From Pleurostoma richardsiae (lineage: Eukaryota; Ascomycota; Sordariomycetes; Calosphaeriales; Pleurostomataceae), in NCBI GenBank assembly GCA_030052745.1, contig JANBVO010000030.1, forward strand, positions 124,001 through 188,000: DNA of 64,000 bases. Reading direction: 5' to 3'. Position numbers and translations under genes: made by a program. The notes under the pieces were generated by a model. It worked only from the letters and a program-made list of their open reading frames with translations. It did not search any database and was not told the origin of the DNA. Of this stretch, positions 9,954 through 21,227 are shown piece by piece (within the stretch, counting starts at the first letter, position 1; each line of letters begins with the position of its first letter).

Positions 9954-11293
9954 GCGGCCCTCGGTTGCTGCTGCCAGTTCAGCTTGTCAAAACGACACTT
10001 TAATAGCGAGCGAGTGTATACTATGGGGTTGAGATCAAAAGTTCGGGCGATTGTACTCATTGGGCGGCGTTTTGGAAAATGCTAGACGGCGAAGGCGTTG
10101 GGCAGAAGGGGAATGGAATTTTGATGATGTTTGGGGGACTGCATGGCGATGCTTCGCATGTACTGTACCACGTCTCACCCTGTGTATTGTATACTGACTG
10201 TATATATACTACCACTACACCTGCATTGGGCGATGCATCTCTTCGATGCATGCCTACGTCGGACGGCGGGGACTGCTGCCGATACAAAGCAAGAAATTTA
10301 TTCAAAACCCAGTTTCTCCCACGAGTGGTGTTTCTTTTTGTGATGCTCACCTTAGTTCATTTGCCTTCATGATTTATTCTGATCACTCAGGGAACTCTGA
10401 GCATTACAGTGTCGCGAGGACTCAGCTAGCCAGGAGACACGATGAAGTCAGCTTGAGCTCTTGACGACGTGAAAAGGCGATGAATCTCCCCGTCTTACCC
10501 TCCCCAGCACCGCAACATTCCGGTGCAACGCATTCAGCTGTTCTCAAATCTGGGCTGGAGTCAACTGGGCCTACGCCCGTTAATGAAGTAACTGGCACGG
10601 TTACACACCCAGAACCGCCCGGCGGTGGAGAAACGCGCCAGTGAGAAGGCTCCCGTCGTTCCGTGGACGTTTGACGGGAGGATCATCTCTGCAAGGGGTT
10701 TGGCAATATGCTGCCGCTGCTGCGGCTGGAATCCGCTTCCTCCGCTTCCTCTCCCTCTCTCCGGGTCGTCGGCACGCCAACCACGGGTCGCGGTTATATT
10801 ATTCACGGGCGGGCGCCGCCGGATAGTTCTCCCTCCAACCGGGTCATAAACCACGGTTGTTTGGGCTCGTGTTTTCTGATGAAGGTTCTATTTTTACACG
10901 TCCTGGTAGGAACCACGATGCGGAGCAAGCAGGTCACAGTTGGGAAGAGCAGATGCGGCGGACGTCATACCGATTAGTGGAATGCGAAAGGCTGTGCTCT
11001 CCGGAGCGAGTGCTCTTGACTGTTACAGAGATGGTGGCTTGTCTCAAAGTGCGTGAGACGGTTAAAGGCAGATGGGAAGGAGCATTCCAGAGGTCCTTGG
11101 TCTGTCAGAATGTCTCTTCCTGCCGTTCTACCAAGCCGTGAGACTGACGTTCTGTGTAACACTGATGAACTTGGCATTTGACCGAGGCCAAGTATTTATC
11201 GTTCACCTTTCCTGTTAACTCGCCGTACCTCATCGAGCAGTAGTAGAGCCATCAAGGACCTCAAATTAGCTATTTACTTCGACTTCTCTAACA
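9954..11293. other. Intergenic stretch, no recognised gene
   Basis: 1.34 kb downstream of RPO41. It holds only short open frames without family motifs, domains or codon bias like the neighbouring genes. It should contain the RPO41 3' UTR and the promoter of the following small secreted-protein gene. Confidence 0.5.
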
Positions 11294-11937
11294 ATGGGTG
11301 CCTTTATCCTCAGCCTCAGACTCGTCGCCTTGTTCTTGTTGGCGCTGCCGGTGTACCTCCATCCATCCCCTGACCGATCAGTACAGGTTATGCTCACAAT
11401 CCTACAGCAACGCAGCTCCAGCAGCTCAGACCAGTGACAGCGGGGATGCCACGATCACAGCACTGCCGGCGCACTGCACGACCACCTCCGCGGGTGCTTT
11501 GCCCCAGACACACTCATGCTACACCTACACCGAGACACTGGAGCAGAGTGCGTCGTCCTATCTCGTGCATACGCTGTTGCCAGAGGGGGCAAGCCCCTCC
11601 TGCATCTGCTGACAGCTCCGATAGCCCTTTGCCCCGAGATCCACTGTCCCTTGATTACGGATCGGATATGCCCGCTGTATATTAAGGTCACCTCCATCGA
11701 GGTCCCGTGCAGGTGAAACCCCTATTTCCCCTTAGTGACCTGCTCTTTTGGTAGGCTAGGAACGGACTTACTGATTTGAGCGAACCTTATAGCACCGACT
11801 GCTGTCCCATAACACCTACGAGCTATGTCACGCCGGCATGCAGCGGATGCGTGACGACGTGTGTCATTCCGACGGAGACGATTACAGTGACAACGGGGTG
11901 CCCAGCGTCCGCAACTGTTACTCCAACACCATATTAG
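11294..11937 (+). CDS. Small secreted cysteine-rich protein (probable, multi-exon)
   Basis: Exon 1 (11294-11352) encodes a signal peptide (MGAFILSLRLVALFLLALPV). A 55-nt GT-AG intron (11353-11407) leads to NAAPAAQTSDSGD, then a Cys/Thr-rich region. The penultimate exon ends near 11712 with ICPLYIKVTSIEVPC; an intron (11713-11792) then leads to the last exon STDCCPITPTSYVTPACSGC, finishing with TVTPTPY and a stop at 11937. In between, the reading frame changes once at about 11495-11615. A 50-53 nt intron there is possible but its borders are unsure, and a frameshift cannot be excluded. The Cys pairs and Thr-rich tail resemble cell-wall or effector-like secreted proteins. No named family was recognised. 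Confidence 0.5.
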
Positions 11938-12136
11938 ACGAGGGACTTGCTGCTGCTATAGCGTGAATCTCACTTGCACTGAAAGGACCAAGGATGGAAT
12001 GTGGCGAGATTGGAGAAAAGGGGTAGATGCAAGTCTATTGCTATTGTATTGAGTAGCTCCACCATGAATGGTCCTAGAGACAATGTAGCATCCCTCCAGA
12101 GGCGCTTACCACCACATCTATACGGCTATTGTGGCA

Positions 12137-13372
12137 TTACCGCACCGTAGCACCCTTCAGGGTCTTAACCGTACATACACCCCCGCTCTCGGTAACCAGC
12201 TTGCCTAGCCCTTCCTTTCCGAGGTCCTTGACCACGCCGGCATCGAAGCCGACCTCCAGGCTCTCGGTAGTGGTGAACCCAGGCTGGAACGTCTCCCAGA
12301 TCTTCTTCTTAGGGTTGAGCTGCTTCTCAGGCTCGCCCTTCCACCCCTCGAAGAAGACGCGCTCTCCAGCCTTGGCGTCGGCTGGCGGGTTGACGAGCTC
12401 GACGGGCCCCTTGTGTTCATCTACCTCGCCCTCCTTGAGCCGCGGGGACGCGGCGAGGACCATGGCGGATGACTTGATGCCACGCATCTTGACGGGTTTT
12501 AGGTTACAGACCACGACGACCTTGCGTCCCTGCATCTCCTCCAGGGGGACCAGGCCGTTCAGGCCCGAGCACACAGTCCGAACGATTTGTCCCTCATACT
12601 CCTCGGTATCTGGGGTGCCCGCGGGGTCGCCCATGGCAATCGTTGAGACATAGAGCGAGTCGGCTTCCGGGTGCTTGATGGCCTTCAGGATATGGCCCAC
12701 GCGCAGGTCAATCAGGGCAGGGGAGAGCGGAGCGGGAGGAGCGGGCGCAGGCTTCTGCGGCCTGGGTGTCTTCTCCTTCTTCTCCTTCTTCTTGCCCTCG
12801 GCGGCCCCGGCAGCCGCACCGGCCTTCTCCTTCACCGCCTCCTTGGCCTTGCCGGCGGCCTCCTTCGTCCGGTCGACGACCGTCTTCTTCTCACCGCCGT
12901 TTGCGCCGGCAGCGCCAGCGGGGCCACCAGCAGCAGCAGCGGCGGCGGCGGCGGCCTTCTCCTTCTTCAGGCGCTCCTTCTCGGCCTTCGCGTCGACAGG
13001 CGGCTTGACGTAGAGGATCTCCTCGGGGTCGACCTTGATCTTGTCGGCCTCGGGGACCTCGAGGCCGAACAGCGGGCTGTTCTGGACGAAGTCGAGGTGG
13101 CGCACGATGTGCGGGTGGCCGGCCTCGCCGGTGCGCTCCTGGGGCGACCACTTGCGCACGGCGGGGGCGAGGGCCTCGTAGATGGCGACGTCGGCCTTGC
13201 TGGGCTTGGCGCCGAGCAGGGTGGTGCGCGAGGCGAGGTGGGTGTTGAGGGCCTCGATGATGGAGGAGGTGCCCTCGGCGGAGGGGGCCCGCAGGCGCTC
13301 GGAGGTGGTGAGCCACTGCTGGATCTCGGCCTCCTCGGTGGGAGTGTAGGACTGGGCGGCGATGGCGGCCAT
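12137..13372 (-). CDS. ARC1: Arc1/EMAPII-type tRNA-binding aminoacyl-tRNA synthetase cofactor
   Basis: 411 residues from the ATG at 13372, which sits in a strong context (GTCACCATGGCC). Layout: an N-terminal GST-like domain (about 1-125, EEAEIQQWLTTSERL onward), a Lys/Ala/Glu-rich basic linker (about 130-210), and a C-terminal OB-fold tRNA-binding domain beginning LIDLRVGHILKAIKHPEADS and ending VKTLKGATVR. In yeast, Arc1 delivers tRNA to methionyl- and glutamyl-tRNA synthetases in the cytosol. The frame stays open for 35 further codons upstream (to 13477), starting with TTG, and reads as a presequence-like peptide without acidic residues; see findings. The convergent neighbour upstream on the plus strand ends 200 bp away. 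Confidence 0.9.
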   Translation of the reverse strand: MAAIAAQSYTPTEEAEIQQWLTTSERLRAPSAEGTSSIIEALNTHLASRTTLLGAKPSKADVAIYEALAPAVRKWSPQERTGEAGHPHIVRHLDFVQNSPLFGLEVPEADKIKVDPEEILYVKPPVDAKAEKERLKKEKAAAAAAAAAGGPAGAAGANGGEKKTVVDRTKEAAGKAKEAVKEKAGAAAGAAEGKKKEKKEKTPRPQKPAPAPPAPLSPALIDLRVGHILKAIKHPEADSLYVSTIAMGDPAGTPDTEEYEGQIVRTVCSGLNGLVPLEEMQGRKVVVVCNLKPVKMRGIKSSAMVLAASPRLKEGEVDEHKGPVELVNPPADAKAGERVFFEGWKGEPEKQLNPKKKIWETFQPGFTTTESLEVGFDAGVVKDLGKEGLGKLVTESGGVCTVKTLKGATVR

Positions 13373-13477
13373 GGTGACGATTGGGCTGGCGGCGGAGTGG
13401 ACGAGGTTCCGGAGGGGGGAGGCGCTTCTGAGAGCAGGACGGACGACCTTGAGAGAGAACAGCTTGAAAAACGGCAA

Positions 13478-14586
13478 GGGTCTGCTGGGAGAGGATCCCT
13501 GAGACTTATGGTATAGAGCAGTAGTTTGTCCGGGTCTGGTGCGTTGAGAGAGCCGCCAGCTGCTGAGAGAGTGTGCGGATAGATGGTGGGGTGTTCTTGT
13601 TGGTCTGCGACGATGATAATTTTTGTGGCGGGAGCAAAGTGTGCAAACGGCTCACCCCGCACGTAGCCGCTTTACAATCACCCAAAACGCGCGAGCTAAA
13701 AAGAGCCTCACAAAGGGCCTGACCGGCTCGAGCGAGTTACGTTACAGACCGAGTTACGGCGACCCAAAAATGCCCAATTTCCATTTAGCAGTAACTTTTA
13801 CACTATACAAGAGCAAACTTAGATCGTAACTAAGTTACGCAGTTATATAAAATAACTATTATACTTGTAACGTGTTCTGAGTGCTCTTTCTAGGAGCACC
13901 CTAGGCCACGTATTGACAGGCCTGGGCACGTGAGGTGCCAAGCCTGGCACTATCTAAAGCCGACAATGTCTACCTACTTAATAGGTGGTAGAGATGTGAA
14001 TCAAGCTCTTCACCCATATTTTACGTGATATCCTGACTTGAAGGTCATGCGTAAGTTAGTCTATGCAGACTCCTACGCAGTCAGACTTGACTGCCTGCGT
14101 GCCAACCAGAGCAATAAGCCCCAGCTTATTGTAGCAAGTCGCAATCCGAGCACTTCGTCCCTGAAAAATGGTCATGTAGAGTCTGATTTCGAACCCCAAA
14201 CTTTCACGTTGTTCAACGCCAGACCAGTCTGATAGCCATTATCCCTGCCAACCAGTATTGCGTAAGTTGGCTTTACAACGCTATTTCCATTCATCACGAT
14301 CAGCCGATCCGTATCGGCTACTGTGTAAGACTAAGACGCAAATTTTGACGGTAGGGAAGCATCACTAAAAGTACGGTCGATCGGCAGGGGTTATCGTCGA
14401 TTTTTTTGTAGACCGAGTTGCATGCGAAATCTAATCGTTAACTCAAAACCGGCTCCTTGCCGGGACATTTGGTCAAATTTACAATACCCTGAGAGGGCCG
14501 TAGGGCCACGAGTTGTCATTTGACTTGTGATTTCCGAAGGACGGAGCTGCACCACTAAATCAACTACCTCTCACCACCACCAAAGC
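13478..14586. other. AT-richer intergenic island
   Basis: The 5' side belongs to the Arc1 promoter. From about 13730 onward base composition drops in GC, with runs such as AAAATAACTATTATAC, repeated GTTAC words and short hairpins (GTGCCAAGCCTGGCAC near 13935). A weak tRNA-like B-box (GGTTCGAAATC on the minus strand, about 14185-14195) is present. This may be decayed repeat DNA. No open coding region was recognised. Confidence 0.4.
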
Positions 14587-14832
14587 GATGCCCGTCCACT
14601 TCGAACTCGCTGGTACTGTCTCTGCATGGAGTGCCTGACAATTACCAGGTTGACATCCCGATCCCCGCGAATGACCCTCTCACTCTGAAGATCGTAAAGC
14701 CTACTTGCTCTCGGGACTGAAGATCGGAAGGTCAAGCAGTATCTCGAAGAATCAACACGCGGTAAGCCAGATTCGCTCAGTTGCTTAATCTGTCTGACTT
14801 CGGACAGACTCAGTTTCAGTAAGTTCTACCCG
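14587..14832 (+). pseudogene. Relic of the 5' end of a TLDc-neighbour-like gene
   Basis: The segment from about 14711 to 14830 closely matches 21655-21775, which covers exon 1, intron 1 and the start of exon 2 of the TLDc-domain gene. Shared words include TCGGAAGGT, AAG.AGTATCTCGA, GCGGTA.GC and TCTGACTTC. The relic has an ATG at 14587 and a possible short intron before the homologous part, but no continuation of the domain: the next gene on the opposite strand begins its 3' end at 14900. It is a host gene duplicate truncated after its first exon or two. Confidence 0.5.
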
Positions 14833-14899
14833 CGGTTGTACTATGCCTATCTGGCTACGGCTTAAACAAACACATTTTCTCTTAATGCGCACTGGCTTT

Positions 14900-17238
14900 T
14901 CAAGAGCTCACTCCTACGCAATAGTACTCATCTGCCCACATCTCGGTTCCGCAGTTCTCGCCGTTAGCACCCAGGACGGGGTTCCAGGCGTATAGTTGAG
15001 CAGTTGTTATCCCTTCTGCTACTGCGAAGTCATAACATCCCAATCCGGAAATAGATTCCGCAAACTTATTACAAGTACTGATGATGCCTGATTGGGTAGG
15101 CCCCGGCGCGACGACTGACGTTGTCGTGGGTGTTGCAGTTGTCGTGACTGAAGTCGAGCTCGATACGCCAACACAGTAGTACTCATCCGCCCACATCTCG
15201 GTTCCACAGTTTTCACCGTTAGCACCTAGGACGGGGTTCCAAGCATATAGCTGAGCAGGCGTTATTCCCTCCGCAACAGCGAAGTCATAGCATCCCTTTC
15301 CGGGGATGGATTCCGCGAACTTGTTGCACGTACTGATGATGCCGGACTGCGTAGGGCCTGGCGCAGTCACGCCAACCGAAGTTGTTGTCGCAGTGGCAGT
15401 GGCAGTAGTGCTGGTCCGGACGATGTCGATACAGTAATAATAATCGGCAAAGAGCTGGGTAGAGCAGTTCTCGCCATTCGGCCCCAGGACCGTGTTCCAG
15501 GCAAAGAAATCTGCTTCTGGGATCCGCCACAGCTGAGTCAAAGAGTAGCATCCATCGCCTGCGCTGGCCATGGCATATTCCGTGCAAAGAGGTGTGATGC
15601 CGGATTGCGTGGGGCTGGGAGCTGCTCCGCCGATCGCGACGACAGTTGCGTTGCGACCACCTCCCGCGACGCTTCCGCTTCCAGTTGAGGACCCACTGCC
15701 GCCACCTCTCTGCTGGCCAGCATCACTGGATGTCTCATTGGACACAGGCGGGGGGATGTAAGAGCCACCAGGGGCGCTGATGCAGATATACTGTTGGGAC
15801 AGCTGATCGCAAAAGCCCTGAAGGTTTGGGTTCCAGGCCAACAACTGGATGGTAGTGATGTTATTCTCCGCGGTTGAGATCCCACTAATTACGGAATCGC
15901 TGAGAATTGTTAGCATAGCATAGCCCACGGATAGGACAATGCGTCTTACCAAGTACTATTGTAGGAGATCTCCATGACGGTACATCCGGTAGGAACACAC
16001 ACGCTGGTGAAGTTCGCGTCCGGCGAGCAGAAGGGTTCTCCAAAAGCAACCTGCAGGTCGCCAGTTGTGACATTGTATGTTGTCGAAAGGGCATCGCAAT
16101 AGATCGTTCCGTTTGCAGTGGGGTCCGGGACGACGAGGTCTTGCAGATCAGTCATCGTGATGTTCTGACCGCAATTTACAGTTGCGCTGCTGACTGTGCT
16201 ATTGATCTCCGGGGCGCCATCCCAAACTCCGTCGACGTTGTCGTACAGGGGCAAGATTCGGACAAGCAACTCTGGCATGGTAGCCTGACAGACGTCAACG
16301 ATATCGAGATACTGCTCCAAGTGGTAGTCCGAGGCATCGAGATCCGGCAAGTATGGAGATGCCATGCGCAAATAGAACATCTTGAGGAAACAGTCGCTAC
16401 AGAGCAGGGAATCCGGATAGAGATTTGCGATTCGCTGATTTTCGTCTGGCACATCGGTGGGATCTAGACACTGCGGATCGGTGCTCCCGTCAGGGCAATC
16501 AGGCCGAATTATGTCCACCCCGACCCAGGAATACGAGTCGATCAAGCAAAAGCCGGAGCTACTAGGGGTGCTTTGACGCTGGGTTATGTTACTTGCCACC
16601 TGAAGTCCAGCCGGACTGCCAAGATGTTGATCTATGCGTCTCCTCCTGAGGGTCGTGTCATCAGTGGCAGTCGGCACAGTCGTGTCAACAGTGACTGTGG
16701 AATTGGTCTCGGAAGTCACTGTGGTAGTGACCTCGGTACCGTTGATACCAGGCAGCGTGGTAACGTCGGTGTCTGGCGTTAGGCACGCGATGTTCAGGCC
16801 GTCGAGAATCCTTCCGGGTATCGTCAGAGGGCTGACCTGCCGACCACGGACGTTAATGTAGTCATTTGCACATGCGCTGATGACATCTGACCACCAAGTC
16901 TTCGTCGTCGATAGACACTCGGTCGTACATAGCGCAGTTGCGTTATCCTGGTACCAGAGATAGTCGTCGGCGCTTCCTGCCATTTGCAGCAGAGTAGCAT
17001 CACACGAGACCGTCTCGTTGAGAGCATCGAGGCATCCAATGCTGATGTTGAAAGCGCTCGCGAGGCTCACGGGATCAACAGACGGGTAAAGACTGGACTG
17101 CGTCACCGCGGACACCTGGGAAGAGAGTCAGCATGTTCCTTCAACATGAAAGACGGAGATGAAGAGAAAACGTGGACAAGTCAGCCCTACCGTCTGTAAG
17201 AAGGCAAGGCCTACGGTTGCTGCAATGCCGTTGACCAT
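14900..17238 (-). CDS. Secreted multi-LysM chitin-binding protein
   Basis: Three exons: 17238-17191, 17115-15950 and 15899-14900, giving 737 residues; the introns are 75 and 50 nt (GTAGGG..CCCAG and GTAAGA..CTCAG). Exon 1 is a signal peptide (MVNGIAATVGLAFLQT). The first 390 residues are a Cys-rich region typical of large fungal LysM proteins. Four LysM modules follow: one across the exon 2/3 junction (STCDSVISG...QLLAWNP), one with DFFAWNTVLGPNGENC, and two nearly identical ones with QLYAWNPVLGANGENCGTE and WADEYYCVG. LysM proteins bind chitin oligomers, shielding hyphae or masking them from host or bacterial recognition. It is head-to-head with a chitinase gene, a pairing known from several fungi, implying co-expression. 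Confidence 0.88.
14912..15410 (-). repeat. Tandem duplication of a LysM module, 255-bp period
   Basis: The last two LysM modules of the secreted protein repeat at an offset of 255 bp (for example ACTCATC at 14926 and 15181). Proteins are almost identical while the DNA differs at many third codon positions. Confidence 0.75.
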
Positions 17239-18020
17239 CGTGGCAGTGCGCGTTTCGGGTTACCTTGGAGCAAGAAGGACGCCCCGGCGGACGACGAGAA
17301 CAGAGGTGGGAAAAGCTCGCGCTGGACGGCAAGGAGGAAGGAGAGCCAGCTTTGCGACGAATGATAGAAATCATTGACATGGTGGACTCTAGATATCTCT
17401 CGCCTGGGGCGGATAGCCTCGGACGCAAGAATACAACACAACCCCGCGGCGGAAATTAGACGTATGGCGGCGCTTACAAGTCGGTCGTTCCCCTGCATGA
17501 TGCTAGATGACGGCCCAATAGTGCAAGATCTTCCCCCGGTTTAAGTTGACAGGGAGTTTGTTTAAGCCTTCGGCCCCTGCCGCTGTATCGTCGCGCACCC
17601 CGCAACGCCTAGCCTTGTTGGGCGCGCAGGATCCTCGGACTGCACTTAGTACACTCGTTCCCTTGCGAGCCGCATACTACCTTCCTCTCTTGACTTGCTT
17701 CCCAATCTGCATCAACGGCGATGTTGCAATGCTAGCCTCGGTCTTACATAGTACTTCTTATTAATAGTTGGATTTGAGCTCCTTCTCCTTGGACTTGCTT
17801 TATTCCCGCAGAAACATAAGGCCACATTTCGATATGAATAGCGATGTAATCTCCGCGGGTGCTGAATCGGGCGTAGTTGAGCGAGGAGCGCCGTGTTTCT
17901 CCTCCGTAGCTGTACCCCTTAGTGAATACTTTACTCTGTTACCATCCCGCTCTGAGTGTCTTCTATCTCCAGCCGCTCTTTGTTGAGGTCTGTCGGTCCT
18001 TCACTCGTTTACCTTTCGCG
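17239..18020. promoter_or_regulatory. Divergent promoter of the LysM protein and chitinase genes
   Basis: 782 bp between the two divergent ATGs. There is no coding signal. The shared spacer makes joint regulation of chitin binding and chitin cleavage likely; no specific operator was recognised. Confidence 0.5.
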
Positions 18021-21000
18021 ATGCACCTTAAGCCTTGGGTCACGGCCCTCGCTGGCCTGGCCTCCCTTTCTTTTAGTTCTGCAAAAACTGTGAGAACGAA
18101 TCCAATTGCACTCAGCCCTTTTGCTCAATCGGCCAATGGGGTTGCCACATATGACCTGAGGCCGGGAAATTCGTCTGTTCACGCGCGGTCTTTGCCAACT
18201 GGAACCTGCGATGCGAGCACGCCATGTGAGAACGGAGCTTGCTGTGGAAGCAACAACCTCTGCGGCTACTCCCCAACGTCCTGCGGAACCGGCTGTCAAC
18301 ACAACTGTTAGTAACCAATCTCAACTGGCCTTTCGGTGTGCCTAACCCGTCTATAGGTGATGCCAAGGCACAATGCGGTCCCTACGCCGTTGAGGGAGAG
18401 CAAGGTTGCCCCCTCAATGTCTGCTGCAGTGAATTCGGCTTCTGTGGATCCACTTCCGAATTCTGCACATGGACGAACACTGCTGATCCCAACTATTCCT
18501 CTTGTGATACAAAGTACGGAGGATGTGGCAGCGTGAAGAGACCATCGTGCAGCGGCACCAGCGTTGGAAAGCGCAACATCGGATATTATGAGTCCTGGGC
18601 CAATACCCGGTCGTGCCAGAATGTGGCGCCAGAGGACCTGAATATTGATGGCTTTACGTCGCTGAATTTCGCATTTGCGTTCTTCGACCCGAGCACTTTC
18701 CAGATCGCGCCTATGGATGCCAACGCTGCTTCGCTCTACAGTCGTTTTACAGCCCTGAAGCAGCAGAAGGCCGGCTTAGAGACCTGGATCTCGGTTGGAG
18801 GGTGGTCTTTTACTGATCCCGGAGCGACTCAACATGCGTTCAGTGACATGGTCAGCAGCTCAGCTAATCGTGCGACCTTCATCAGTGGGCTGATGAAGTT
18901 TATGAGCACTTACGGCTTCGACGGCGTCGACCTCGATTGGGAATACCCAGGTGCTGATGATCGTGGTGGGAACCAGGCCGATGTTGAGAACTATGTAAGT
19001 CAATTATATCGAAAGCTACTGGGAGGTGTTACTTATGCGATCACAGGTTACATTTGCCAGCGAGCTGCGTAGTGCCTTCGGAAGCAAGTATGGCCTCACA
19101 ATCACTCTGCCGACTTCATACTGGTATCTTCAGCATTTTGATTTGGAGGGAATTCAGAAATCCGTAGACTGGTTTAACATCATGGCCTACGACTTACACG
19201 GAGTCTGGGACGCCGCATCGGAGTTTGTAGGGCCGTACATTGCGCCCCATACCAACATCACTGAAATCGATGCTGCGCTCGATCTCCTGTGGCGTGCCGG
19301 AGTCGATTCCTCCAAAGTCGTCCTAGGACAAGGATGGTACGGTCGTTCTTTCACGTTGACAGATCCTAGCTGCCATACTCCGAACGGAATCTGTCAGTTC
19401 TCTGGTGGTGCTGATGCTGGGCCATGTTCTAAGGCTTCCGGTATTCTCGATTACGAGGAGATCGCCAATATCATTCTTTCCAACACGCTCACTCCAGTCT
19501 GGGACAAGACTGCGGGTGTCAAATGGATCACCTGGAATAGCAATCAGTGGGTGTCGTACGATGATGGCGATACCTTTAAGCAGAAGCGTGACTTTGCCAA
19601 TAGTCGTTGCCTCGGAGGCATGATGGTATGGGCTGTTGATCAAGTGGATCAGGACGCGGACAACGGATTCGGTGGTTCTGCTGCTGCATCCGGTGCTGAC
19701 GTTACAGATTCTCAGCAAGCTGATGCCGACCAGGCGACTGCCAACAACGTGGCTAGCAAAACGTGTTACACGGCTGGTTGTGGCGAGAGCTGCAAAGATG
19801 GCACGTTCCAGGTTGCCCAGTTCAATGGCCAGCCAGGCTCACTGAGTACCTCCGACAGATGTGACAAGAAGAGCTACCGGACTTTATGCTGCGACTCGAA
19901 GACCCAGGTCGGATCCTGCCAATGGCGGGGATATCGAGGAGCAGGTCTCAGCTGTATCGGTGGATGCGCGGACGGTGAGACGGAGTTGACCACAAACACT
20001 AACTCGCACGATGACAAGAAGGGCGACAAGAATTGTAATGGAGGAATACAGAGCTACTGTTGCTCGGGCTTCAAACCCACGAGTAAGTTATTCCGACTCG
20101 GCCGCCATGGTGTATGGGATGTCTAACACCGTCGTGACTATCAGCCTCGAGCCTTAAAGACGACCTTGCAGGTGCGGCGAAGGCCGCCGCCGAAGCCGCC
20201 GCCGAGCAGGTGGCCCTTGATGTCGCTGCCAAAGCCTTCTGCAGGGTAGCCGTGCCGGCGTTGCTCGCACCCCTTGAGCTCCTTGAAGATCTGATCCCTA
20301 TTGTTGGAGAGATCCTTGACATCGCCGAGGTTGCTGCCACCCCAGCCATCATCGAGGGTTGTGTAAAAGGCATCGAGAAAGAAGGCAAGTCGGAGTTCAA
20401 GGTCTTTGGGAAGAAGGAGACGCTTTCGATGGATCTGCCCAAGACGAAGCCCACCGACGTCCCCGACAGATCGGATCCAAAATCAGCTACCCCGACAAAA
20501 ACGGCCGACAAGAACTCGCCATCATGCACAAAGAAGGCCAAGCGTGCCTCTGAGATTGAGACCAAAGAGAACTATATTGATAGCTCTGCTATGAGAATCA
20601 TGAAGGCGCAAGCGAATCAGCCCAACACAAGTTGGAAGGACGGCGACGGTTGGGCAATTATGGCCAGTAAGTTCTTTCCTCTTTTCCCCCACAAGTTTTA
20701 TCTATTTGGTCCACTGCTGCGGTACATGATGACACGCTTATTCTGTGCATATACTGTGTGACCATCTTTCTGGACGTCCTTTTGACTGACATGAGTTAGG
20801 ATGGCCTCAAACCGGACTACTCCCTGTGCCGGAGCATTACCAGTTGATTGCAGGGTACGTCACAATTGATAGCAGATCCACCGATGAGACGAACGAATGT
20901 GGCGAAGTTATTAGACGGACGACTACACACAATCGAAACTGGGTTGCCAACGCCTACGACATCCGAGCACAGGATGGAAAGATGTTCTTCATCACTCGTG

Positions 21001-21227
21001 GCGACTCTGCCTCGGGGTGGGAGACGAAGAACCTGGAGAAAGAAAACGGCTACGGCCCTGTGACTTATGCCAACTTGGGGCCCATTCGGCGAGGCCTGAC
21101 ATATGAACAAATTAAGAACCTGGGAGAGACGTATGCTCAGAATAACCCGACATACTCCTATATGGGAATAGGCGGGAACAATTGCCGGACATTTGCACAG
21201 GCATTGTATAGGTTAATCGCGATATGA
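18021..21227 (+). CDS. GH18 chitinase, subgroup C type, with CBM18 modules and long C-terminal extension
   Basis: Five exons (18021-18306, 18357-18994, 19047-20082, 20145-20666, 20800-21227) total 969 residues. All four GT-AG introns keep phase. Signal peptide about 1-20 (MHLKPWVTALAGLASLSFSS). Two hevein-like CBM18 modules: CENGACCGSNNLCGYSPTSC, then CGPYAVEGEQGCPLNVCCSE with FGFCGS. The GH18 barrel starts KRNIGYYESWAN, and its catalytic motif DGVDLDWE lies at 284-291, with Glu291 as proton donor. After the barrel come Cys-rich segments (CGESCKDGTF, RTLCCDSKTQ), an Ala-rich helical stretch, and a last exon holding YMGIGGNNCRTFAQAL. This order fits the large subgroup C (killer-toxin-like) chitinases thought to act on other fungi or during wall remodelling. 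No LysM module was seen inside it; the partner gene supplies those. Confidence 0.93.

Noticed and set aside
10079-10372. 97-codon frames on both strands after RPO41
   Set aside because: No ordered domain or signal; lies in the probable 3' UTR and spacer.
12671-13516. 281-codon plus-strand frame opposite the Arc1 gene
   Set aside because: Gly/Leu-rich antisense shadow of the Lys/Ala-rich linker and GST-like region.
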